A DNA stretch of 64,000 nt from Flavobacterium salilacus subsp. salilacus (GTDB lineage: Bacteria > Bacteroidota > Bacteroidia > Flavobacteriales > Flavobacteriaceae). This document shows positions 50,096-57,208 of the stretch, piece after piece (the first letter of the stretch is position 1; every line of letters starts with the position of its first letter). The notes under the pieces are model-generated. The model was not told where the DNA came from. It was given only the letters and a program-made list of their open reading frames with translations, and did not search any database. The position numbers and the translations under genes were made by a program. The stretch spans positions 62,001 to 126,000 of the forward strand of contig NZ_SKBP01000003.1 in assembly GCF_004634195.1 (NCBI RefSeq). The letters run 5' to 3'.

Positions 50096-51109
50096 ATGGA
50101 AACAACAAATAATAAAACAGCCTACTCGATACTGGATCTTGCCATTGTATCGAGTGGTGTAACAATAGCCCAAACATTTAAAAACAGCGTTGACCTTGCC
50201 CAAAATGCGGAAGAAATGGGGTACAAGAGGTTTTGGTTGGCAGAACACCATAATATGGTACACGTAGCCAGTGTGGCCACATCGGTGCTTATAGGTCATA
50301 TAGCAGGAAATACCAAAACTATCCGTGTAGGTTCGGGAGGTATTATGCTGCCCAACCATTCACCGCTTATAGTGGCAGAACAGTTTGGTACACTTGGCAC
50401 ACTATATCCTGACCGTATTGATTTAGGCTTGGGCAGGGCGCCGGGTACTGACCAGCTAACGGCACATGCCATACGGAGTGACAGGATGCAGGCGGTTAAT
50501 AATTTTCCCGGTGAAATTGAGCAGATACAGGCGTACTTTTCAAGAGAGAACGAATGGGAGCCTGTACGGGCTGTAGTAGCCGAAGGTATAAACGTTCCCC
50601 TGTATATTTTAGGCTCCAGCCTGGACAGCGCACACCTTGCCGCAAAGATGGGATTGCCTTATGCCTTTGCGAGCCATTTTGCCACCGGGCTGCTAAATGA
50701 GGCTTTACATATTTACAGGAAAGAATTTCAGCCTTCACCATACCTTGACAAACCTTATACCATTGCAGGGGTTAATGTAATTGCGGCTGATACCGATGAC
50801 GAAGCCGAGAGGAATTTTACCTCTGTAATTCGGATGTTCCTGGGGATACTGACAGGAAAAAGGGAGCCTTTGCAACCCCCTATGGAAATGACCGATGAAC
50901 TGATGATGATACAGCACAACCCTGCAGTACGCGAAATGCTCAAATACTCTTTTGTGGGCAGGAAAGAAGCTGTGGCTAAGCAGGTGGACAAGTTTTTGCA
51001 GGAAACCGGTGTAGATGAGCTTATGGTGGTTTCTAACATGCATGCGCATCAGGACAGGATAAACTCGTACCGGATTTTGTCGGAGATCATAAAGGAGCGA
51101 AATAATTAA
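50096..51109 (+). CDS. LLM-class flavin-dependent oxidoreductase
   Basis: A 337-aa protein from ATG 50096 (METTNN); the longer frame overlaps the HxlR gene and is not needed. It is a luciferase-like TIM barrel: YKRFWLAEHHNM (about 46-57), ATSVLIGHIAGNTKTIRVGSG, GRAPGTDQLTAHAIR and LGSSLDSAHLAAKMGL. The last fits the flavin-binding region of alkanal monooxygenase-like enzymes. It uses reduced FMN or F420-like cofactors on an unknown substrate. The HxlR gene 21 bp upstream probably controls it. A fragment of a second gene of the same superfamily follows 12 bp downstream. Confidence 0.9.
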   Translation: METTNNKTAYSILDLAIVSSGVTIAQTFKNSVDLAQNAEEMGYKRFWLAEHHNMVHVASVATSVLIGHIAGNTKTIRVGSGGIMLPNHSPLIVAEQFGTLGTLYPDRIDLGLGRAPGTDQLTAHAIRSDRMQAVNNFPGEIEQIQAYFSRENEWEPVRAVVAEGINVPLYILGSSLDSAHLAAKMGLPYAFASHFATGLLNEALHIYRKEFQPSPYLDKPYTIAGVNVIAADTDDEAERNFTSVIRMFLGILTGKREPLQPPMEMTDELMMIQHNPAVREMLKYSFVGRKEAVAKQVDKFLQETGVDELMVVSNMHAHQDRINSYRILSEIIKERNN

Positions 51110-51120
51110 TAAACAGGGGT

Positions 51121-51267
51121 ATGAAAAAATAGGATTTTTATCATTCGGGCAATGGGGGTGACCATCCTTCCTACCAAACCCGCACGGTGGCCGATGCATT
51201 ACTGCAATCTATCGACCTGGCTTTTGCAGCAGAAGAAATAGGATTGAATGGCACTTATATTTATTAA
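51121..51267 (+). pseudogene. Remnant of a second LLM-class flavin oxidoreductase gene
   Basis: ATG at 51121 starts M-K-K-stop. Shifting the frame gives KIGFLSFGQWG, and the original frame then resumes DHPSYQTRTVADALLQSIDL, AFAAEEIGLNGTYIY, stop. Together these recreate the N-terminus of an LLM-class oxidoreductase interrupted by a missing A in an A-run and an extra G in a G-run. Only about 48 of some 330 codons remain, so it is also truncated at the 3' end. It is distinct from the intact gene just upstream. Confidence 0.75.
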
Positions 51268-51503
51268 TATTCTTGAATTTCAAGAGTGCACAGCACCGAA
51301 ATTAATTACTGCGTAAATAATGTTTTAATCTCTTCACCACTTTAAAGTCTCTATTTTAAACATTGGTCAGATTCAGCAAACAAAAAGGTTAAAAGGCGTA
51401 TGTCTTAGTAATTCAGTAGCTTTTGGCAGCTAATGCATTCCTTTGCTTCTCTTCATCCGTATTCATTTTTTTGAAGCCAAACCCTGGTGCTCACACGTTT
51501 TGT
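51268..51503. other. Gene-poor stretch after the LLM remnant
   Basis: No intact gene. On the minus strand at 51413-51490 a 25-codon open stretch reads APGFGFKKMNTDEEKQRN and on to AAKSY-stop. It looks protein-like and may be the tail of a lost gene, but it is too short to assign. Confidence 0.4.
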
Positions 51504-51869
51504 TTAAATTTTACCTTTTACCTTGTTTCTGTGGTTCTCGCCCCAATGGCTTAATTCAGCCAGAATATTTTTCAGGGTATGGCTATAGGCAGTAGCTTCA
51601 TAAACAATTCTTACCGGAGTTGTGGGGTACACATTACGTTGGATGAGGAAATTTAATTCCAGGTCTTTCAGTTCATTGGCCAATACTTTTGGCGAAATGC
51701 CTTTTATTTCTTTCTGAAGTTCATTAAAGCGCTTTGGGGACTGCATAAGACAAAGTACTAAGGGCAATTTCCATTTTCCATTCAGCACATACATCGCATC
51801 AAAAACGTTTTTAAGCGCTCCCGCACATTCTTCCCTGCCGGGAAGTGTTTTGTTTTCAATTGTTTCCAT
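51504..51869 (-). CDS. HxlR-family transcriptional regulator
   Basis: A 121-aa winged-helix protein with CAGALKNVFDAMYVLNGKWKLP at the N-terminus (Cys15 and the NGKWK motif), RFNELQKEIKGISPKVLANELK as recognition region and RIVYEATAYSHTLKNIL as wing. It is divergent from the azoreductase gene across 112 bp containing GTAAC half-sites and is very likely its regulator. It is the third HxlR gene within 8 kb. Confidence 0.92.
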   Translation of the reverse strand: METIENKTLPGREECAGALKNVFDAMYVLNGKWKLPLVLCLMQSPKRFNELQKEIKGISPKVLANELKDLELNFLIQRNVYPTTPVRIVYEATAYSHTLKNILAELSHWGENHRNKVKGKI

Positions 51870-51896
51870 ATAGCAAAGATAGTGACTTCCCTAAAA

Positions 51897-51954
51897 GTAA
51901 CCGCTTTCCATTAGGTAACTACTATACTCTACATACTCTACAGCGATACCTTTG
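51897..51954 (+). promoter_or_regulatory. GTAAC half-sites and -7 element upstream of the azoreductase gene
   Basis: GTAAC at 51897-51901 and 51915-51919, and a perfect -7 element TACCTTTG at 51947-51954, 27 bp before the azoreductase ATG. The block CTAAAAGTAAC also occurs at the HxlR/SDR region near 49.7 kb. Confidence 0.58.
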
Positions 51955-51981
51955 TTCTTGAAAATAAATCATTTTATACCT

Positions 51982-52587
51982 ATGAAACAAATCCTTCATA
52001 TTAAATCAAGCCTGATGGGTAAGGATTCCTACAGCATAAAATTAGGAGACGCTATAGTGGAACAAATTCAGGAAAAATACCCCGACAGTACTATTGAAGA
52101 GTTAAACCTGGTAGAGAGCAAATTGCCTCATCTTACCCCGGAGGTGTTAAGTACATTCTTTATCCCTGCAGGGCAAATGACCGAAAAAGACTGGCAATCT
52201 ATTCATCTTTCCAACCAACTCGTTGAGCAGTTAATGAGAGCTGATATTATCGTAATAGGCGCCCCGCTTATCAATTTTACAATTCACTCCTCACTAAAAG
52301 CATGGATTGACCATATCACCCGGGCTGGGGTCACTTTCGGATATGGGGAAGATGGCCGTCCTGTCGGAAAGGTTACAGACAAAAAAGTATATGTAGCCAT
52401 GGCATCCGGTGGTATTTATTCAGAAGGGCCAGGCAAAGCCAACGATTTTGTTGCCCCTTACCTGAGAGCCTTTCTTGGTTTTCTAGGTATGACCGACCTC
52501 ACAGTATTCCGGGCCGAAGGGCTGAAAGTACCCGGCGTCAAAGAAACGGCTATGGAAAAAGCGATAGCGGGTATTGTAATTGAATAG
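51982..52587 (+). CDS. azoR: FMN-dependent NADH-azoreductase / quinone reductase
   Basis: A 201-aa protein from ATG 51982 (MKQILHI); ten open codons upstream are ignored. It is a flavodoxin-like fold with IKSSLMGKDSYSIKLGDAIV (phosphate-binding loop), GAPLINFTIHSSLKAWIDH (about 91-109, the P-N-F-T-type FMN loop) and MASGGIYSEGPGKANDF. AzoR enzymes reduce quinones and azo compounds by two electrons, protecting against electrophile stress. The divergent HxlR regulator fits quinone-responsive control. Confidence 0.9.
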   Translation: MKQILHIKSSLMGKDSYSIKLGDAIVEQIQEKYPDSTIEELNLVESKLPHLTPEVLSTFFIPAGQMTEKDWQSIHLSNQLVEQLMRADIIVIGAPLINFTIHSSLKAWIDHITRAGVTFGYGEDGRPVGKVTDKKVYVAMASGGIYSEGPGKANDFVAPYLRAFLGFLGMTDLTVFRAEGLKVPGVKETAMEKAIAGIVIE

Positions 52588-52682
52588 TTGTTTTATCTGG
52601 CATTGTATGGCAAAATGAACGCCTTTGGGTAACCAAAGGCTTTTGTGCTTTTTTATAAATTCTGATGAAGTGCAGGGAAATA

Positions 52683-52719
52683 AAAAAACCTGCAAAATCA
52701 TTGATTTTGCAGGTTTTTT
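52683..52719. terminator. Bidirectional terminator between azoR and tRNA-Tyr
   Basis: AAAAAACCTGCAAAATCA and its complement form an 18-bp stem with almost no loop and T-runs on both strands. Confidence 0.88.
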
Positions 52720-52739
52720 GTAAATTTTAAGCCTTTTTG

Positions 52740-52821
<82 letters not shown>

Positions 52822-52955
52822 AAATTTCCATTTGCAATATCACAAAAACTGTATTGTTAATTGCGGTTGCAAATATAGTGTTGTTTTTTTATTAAACAAA
52901 TATAAATTTCTCTATTTCTGTAAGTATTATATAAACTATTGTAGGTTAAATAAAT

Positions 52956-52983
52956 AAAAAATCTCCATAGGAGATTTTTTATT
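52956..52983 (-). terminator. Terminator after the TlpA-like gene
   Basis: AAAAAATCTCC and GGAGATTTTTT flank a 3-4 base loop, downstream of the minus-strand thioredoxin-like gene. Confidence 0.8.
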
Positions 52984-53007
52984 TATTACTGTATATTAAA
53001 AGAGGGG

Positions 53008-54033
53008 TTATTCGCCCAAAAGCTCTTTTACTTTAGCTTTTAGCTCTTCTCCTCTAAGGTTTTTAGCAACTATTTTTCCTTTGGCATCCAAGATAAAAGT
53101 AGCCGGTATCGACTGTACGCCATATTGTTTTGCAATAGGGTCTTCCCAAAACTTTAGGTTAGAGATATGGCTCCAGGTAAGGCTATCTTCGGCAATTGCT
53201 TTTTTCCATGCTTCGCCATCTTTATCTAAAGATACTCCTATGATGTTAAGCCCTTTGTCATGCAATTCATTATACATGGCTACAACATTAGGGTTTTCCA
53301 TTCGGCAAGGTTTGCACCAAGAAGCCCAAAAATCGATAATGGTAACTTTGCCCATAGCATTTTTTAATGATACAGTGTTGCCTTCGGGATTAGGAGCGGA
53401 AAAATCGGGAGCTGTACTGCCTATGCTTGTGGTAAACAGATTTCCTATTTCTTTACCTTCTTTTGTGTTTTTTACTTCAGTATCAAGACCGTCATATAAT
53501 GCTTTAATCTCAGATTCTTCCAACTGTCTTGACCTCATTAATTGGTCAATTATGAAAACATTTATATATGCTTTTGGGTTTTCCTTTACAAACTTAGTGT
53601 TAGATGCAACTATGTCCTCCAGGCTTGAGTTTTTCTTCTGATGATCTTTCATCAACTCAGAGTAGTTGTAAAACTGCTCATTATTGAATGTTCCGCCTAT
53701 TTTTGAACTACGCAGCGTATCTTTATTTATGGCTATGGTAATATTTCCTTTCTCCAGTATAAAAGTTGCTTTTTGTGTAGGTATTCCTTCAATAGAAAGA
53801 AATGATAACGATGGCGCAGATACGGTATCTTTAAATACAAACTTTCCGTTTTCTATTTTTACGGTATCCACAGGCATAATACCCATATAGCCTCCTTGTT
53901 TTTCAAGGATTATATTTTTGCCGTCCATAGAGGCATCTGCTACAGTACCTGTAATTTCATATTCATTTTCGGCTAACTTATTACAAGATATAAAAGCTGC
54001 TGAAAAAGCAAGGAGTAAAAGAATTTTTTTCAT
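53008..54033 (-). CDS. TlpA-like thiol:disulfide oxidoreductase lipoprotein
   Basis: A 341-aa lipoprotein (lipobox AFISC, Cys17). The N-terminal beta domain (about 25-110, DUF4369-like: YEITGTVADASMDGKNIILE) is followed by a helical linker and a C-terminal thioredoxin/AhpC-TSA domain (about 205-340). The active site WASWCKPCRMEN gives Cys240 and Cys243, and the cis-Pro motif is QSIPATFI. It reduces or isomerises disulfides at the periplasmic face; in Bacteroidetes many of these are stress-related. It is monocistronic with a terminator after it. Confidence 0.9.
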   Translation of the reverse strand: MKKILLLLAFSAAFISCNKLAENEYEITGTVADASMDGKNIILEKQGGYMGIMPVDTVKIENGKFVFKDTVSAPSLSFLSIEGIPTQKATFILEKGNITIAINKDTLRSSKIGGTFNNEQFYNYSELMKDHQKKNSSLEDIVASNTKFVKENPKAYINVFIIDQLMRSRQLEESEIKALYDGLDTEVKNTKEGKEIGNLFTTSIGSTAPDFSAPNPEGNTVSLKNAMGKVTIIDFWASWCKPCRMENPNVVAMYNELHDKGLNIIGVSLDKDGEAWKKAIAEDSLTWSHISNLKFWEDPIAKQYGVQSIPATFILDAKGKIVAKNLRGEELKAKVKELLGE

Positions 54034-54122
54034 AATTATTATTGTGGTTTTAATGCTGCAAAAGTATTTAAAATTCGGTTTGTTACAGCTTTCCCCCGAA
54101 AGTTAATTTTAATGCTCACTGT

Positions 54123-55532
54123 TTATGCAGGCTCTGCAGTATTGAGCGTTGTTTTTACAGCAGTATTTTTAATACCGCCAAACCCTTTTTCTATATTAAT
54201 CATATTGTGGTAGCCTCTTGCTTTTAATATAGAAGCCATTATTACAGAGCGGTATCCTCCGGCGCAATGCAGGTAAAAATCTTCCTCTTTAGGCACTGCT
54301 GCCAGTTGCTCGTTTACAAAGTCCAGAGGTATGTTTACAGCATCCGGTATATGGCCATTGTCATACTCACTTGGTTTGCGCGAATCTACTACTATTTTCT
54401 TATGCTGTGCATAAGCTTCGGCAAATGTTTCGGGAGTTACCGAACGGACACTATCTGTTTCATAACCTGCCGATACCCATGCTTTCATACCCCCACTAAG
54501 ATAGCCAAGCGTGTTATCAAAACCTACCCTTGCCAGTCGGGTAATAGCTTCGGTTTCTTTACCTTCGGGTGTTACCAATAGTAAAGGCTGTTTAACATCG
54601 CGTATTAAAGCACCTACCCATGGGGCAAAACCGCCGTTAAGTCCTATAAATATACTGCCCGGTATATGTTGGTCTGCAAAATCAATTTCGTTTCTTACAT
54701 CAAGTATTATAGCTTCTGATGTTTCTGCTGAGGCTTTAAATTCTTGTGGTGTAAATGCCTTGAGTCCTTTGCTTATTACGGTATCAAGACTGTCATATCC
54801 CTGTATATTGAGCATTACATTTTGAGGGAAGTAGGCGGGTGGGGCGCCCAGCCCGTCAAGAAGCTCTTTTATAAACTCCTCTTTAGTCATATCGGCACGC
54901 AGTGCGTAATTTGTCTTTTTTTGGTTACCCAGCGTGTCAGTAGTTTCTTTACTCATGTTTTTACCGCACGCGCTTCCTGCACCATGGCTTGGATATACTG
55001 TAATATCATCCGGCAGGGGCATGATTTTATTCCGCAATGAGTCATATAAGTGCGATGCCAGCACATCCTGCGTAAGTTCCTCCGTGAGGGCTTGCGCCAA
55101 ATCAGGACGACCTACATCGCCAATAAAAAGTGTATCGCCTGTTATTATACCCTGCATTTTGTTGTTCTCATCAATAAGCAGGTAGCAAGTACTCTCTAAT
55201 GTATGACCGGGCGTGTGTATCGCTTTTATAGTATAGTTACCAACTTTAAACTCCTGTCCGTCAATAGCGATAAGCGCTTCAAAATTAGGCTCTGCTGTTG
55301 GTCCATATACAATCTGCCCGCCTGTTTTATCAGCCAAATCAATATGCCCTGATACAAAATCAGCATGAAAATGTGTTTCAAATATATATTTTATGGTAGC
55401 ATTGTCTTTGGCAGCCCTTTCAATATAAGGTTGTACTTCTCTAAGCGGGTCAAATATAGCAGCCTCTCCATTACTCTCTAAGTAATATGCAGCTTGGGCT
55501 ATACAGCCTGTATAAATTTGTTCGAGTTTCAT
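54123..55532 (-). CDS. MBL-fold persulfide dioxygenase-like protein with two rhodanese domains
   Basis: A 469-aa protein from ATG 55532 (MKLEQI); 17 open codons upstream are ignored. The N-terminal metallo-beta-lactamase domain (about 1-220) has THFHADFVSGH (53-63), HTPGHT and a downstream GDTLFIGDVGRPD, the ETHE1-like metal set. The first rhodanese domain (about 265-365) lacks the active-site Cys: its loop reads LLLVTPEGKETE. The second (about 375-465) has an intact YLHCAGGYRS. The fusion oxidises glutathione or other low-molecular persulfides and moves sulfane sulfur. It complements the SQR at 1.3 kb. Confidence 0.9.
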   Translation of the reverse strand: MKLEQIYTGCIAQAAYYLESNGEAAIFDPLREVQPYIERAAKDNATIKYIFETHFHADFVSGHIDLADKTGGQIVYGPTAEPNFEALIAIDGQEFKVGNYTIKAIHTPGHTLESTCYLLIDENNKMQGIITGDTLFIGDVGRPDLAQALTEELTQDVLASHLYDSLRNKIMPLPDDITVYPSHGAGSACGKNMSKETTDTLGNQKKTNYALRADMTKEEFIKELLDGLGAPPAYFPQNVMLNIQGYDSLDTVISKGLKAFTPQEFKASAETSEAIILDVRNEIDFADQHIPGSIFIGLNGGFAPWVGALIRDVKQPLLLVTPEGKETEAITRLARVGFDNTLGYLSGGMKAWVSAGYETDSVRSVTPETFAEAYAQHKKIVVDSRKPSEYDNGHIPDAVNIPLDFVNEQLAAVPKEEDFYLHCAGGYRSVIMASILKARGYHNMINIEKGFGGIKNTAVKTTLNTAEPA

Positions 55533-55556
55533 TTTAACTAAAAAATTGTATAACCA

Positions 55557-55613
55557 CAAATATACCAAAATCTGTTTTGGCAAAAGACTAAATATAGCTA
55601 TCCTTGCTATATT
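55557..55613 (-). promoter_or_regulatory. Promoter region of the MBL-rhodanese gene
   Basis: TATATTTG on the minus strand (55557-55564) is a perfect -7 element, 24 bp upstream of the ATG. Just upstream lie the palindromes CCAAAA-TCTG-TTTTGG (55565-55580) and AATATAGC-N7-GCTATATT (55591-55613), both candidate operators. Confidence 0.5.
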
Positions 55614-55790
55614 ATGTTATATTTAACTAAAACCAATATTTTGACTCATTATAACCTTATTTATTTACAGTATTGTATATAATGTATTTTCCTGAGGTTT
55701 ATAATTGTTAAAATTGATGCAATGATAATTTTAACGAGGTGTTTTTAAAAAATTATCAACACAGCCTATTAGGTTATCATAAACTTGCTA

Positions 55791-55798
55791 TATATTTG
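55791..55798 (+). promoter_or_regulatory. -7 promoter element of the glutamate dehydrogenase gene
   Basis: TATATTTG matches TAnnTTTG perfectly and lies 62 bp upstream of the ATG. No clear -33 element. The remaining AT-rich part of the 55614-55860 region shows no gene. Confidence 0.42.
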
Positions 55799-55860
55799 TA
55801 TGCTTTTTTAAAAGCTAAAAACTAACAGTATATCAACATAAGGTTGTAACTTAATAATAT

Positions 55861-57135
55861 ATGGCAACAGCAGTAAAGCCCAGAGTGGGCATGTATGAGA
55901 ATGTTAAAAACCAGTTTGAAAAAGCTGCGGAGGTTATGAAACTGGATGAAAGTGTAAAGAAAATCCTATCCATAACCAACAACGAAATAGTTGTACATTT
56001 TCCTGTAAAAATGGATAATGGAACAGTAGAAGTATTTACAGGATACCGTGTGCAGCATAACAATGCCTTAGGTCCTTATAAGGGAGGATTGAGGTATCAC
56101 CCAACGGTAGATATTGATGCTGCAAGGGCACTGGCTACCTGGATGACATGGAAAACATCTTTAGCAGGGCTTCCTTACGGCGGGGGCAAAGGAGGGATAC
56201 AAATAGACCCAAAACAATATTCGCAAGCCGAACTGGAAAGAATAACCAGAAGGTTTACTTATGCTCTTGGCGATAATATAGGGCCGGAACACGATATACC
56301 CGCACCGGATGTTAATACCAACGCACAAATGATGGCTTGGATAGCCGATACTTATATGTCAACCAAATCGCCATCGGAGCGTTCTAAAAACCAACACGTT
56401 GTTACGGGTAAACCTGTAGGATCGGGCGGATTGGAAGGTCGAGACAGGGCTACGGGCTTTGGTGTAGTGGTAACATTAGAATCTTGGGCTAAAGTGAAAG
56501 GGACAAGTCTTGAAGGTAAAAAATATATAGTACAGGGCTTTGGTAACGTAGGCTATTGGGCTGCTCACTTTATGCACAAAAATGGTGCTATATTAGTTGG
56601 AGTACAGGATGCCACCGGAACAATATATAACCCCGAAGGGATAGACCCTGAATCGTTATTCCGTTACCAAACGGAAAATGCTACTATAACCGGATATACC
56701 GGTAGTCAGGATTACAAAACAGAAGATTTTTTTGGTATTGAGTGCGATATTATTATTCCTGCTGCATTGGGTAACCAAATAACGGCAGAGAATGCAGCAA
56801 GCATTAAAGCACAGGTTGTTGCCGAAGGCGCCAATGGTCCTGTTGATACTGATGGTGAAATAATATTACTTGAAAAAGGAATAGACATGATACCGGATAT
56901 TCTTTGTAATTCAGGTGGCGTTATCGGTAGTTATTTTGAATGGCTTCAAAACCGTAATGGTGAGATATGGACTATGGATGATGTGATTGTAAAGCTGAGA
57001 AAAAAACTCGAAGATGCTTTTAATAAAGTTATCACTACATCAGTACAATATCAAACCGATTGGAGAACGGCAGCTTACATACAGGCTTTAACCCGTATAG
57101 AAATGGCATACAAACAAAGAGGTATATTTCCTTAA
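55861..57135 (+). CDS. Glu/Leu/Phe/Val dehydrogenase, probably glutamate dehydrogenase
   Basis: A 424-aa enzyme of the ELFV dehydrogenase family. KGGLRYHPTVD (about 78-88), GLPYGGGKGGIQIDP with the catalytic Lys, PAPDVNTN and the NAD(P)-binding GFGNVGYWAAHFMHKNG are intact. The length and motif set are those of hexameric bacterial or archaeal-type GDH, which interconverts glutamate and 2-oxoglutarate plus ammonia. It stands alone with its own promoter and a bidirectional terminator. The ATG directly follows an AT-rich leader without a strong Shine-Dalgarno, as usual in this phylum. Confidence 0.93.
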   Translation: MATAVKPRVGMYENVKNQFEKAAEVMKLDESVKKILSITNNEIVVHFPVKMDNGTVEVFTGYRVQHNNALGPYKGGLRYHPTVDIDAARALATWMTWKTSLAGLPYGGGKGGIQIDPKQYSQAELERITRRFTYALGDNIGPEHDIPAPDVNTNAQMMAWIADTYMSTKSPSERSKNQHVVTGKPVGSGGLEGRDRATGFGVVVTLESWAKVKGTSLEGKKYIVQGFGNVGYWAAHFMHKNGAILVGVQDATGTIYNPEGIDPESLFRYQTENATITGYTGSQDYKTEDFFGIECDIIIPAALGNQITAENAASIKAQVVAEGANGPVDTDGEIILLEKGIDMIPDILCNSGGVIGSYFEWLQNRNGEIWTMDDVIVKLRKKLEDAFNKVITTSVQYQTDWRTAAYIQALTRIEMAYKQRGIFP

Positions 57136-57153
57136 TGTATATTACTTTATAAT

Positions 57154-57187
57154 AAAAAAGGGTATCCGTTTTAGGATACCCTTTTTT
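57154..57187. terminator. Bidirectional Rho-independent terminator
   Basis: AAAAAAGGGTATCC and its complement flank a 6-base loop, between converging genes, with A/T runs on both sides. Confidence 0.88.
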
Positions 57188-57208
57188 ATTATACTAATTT
57201 GTATATTT

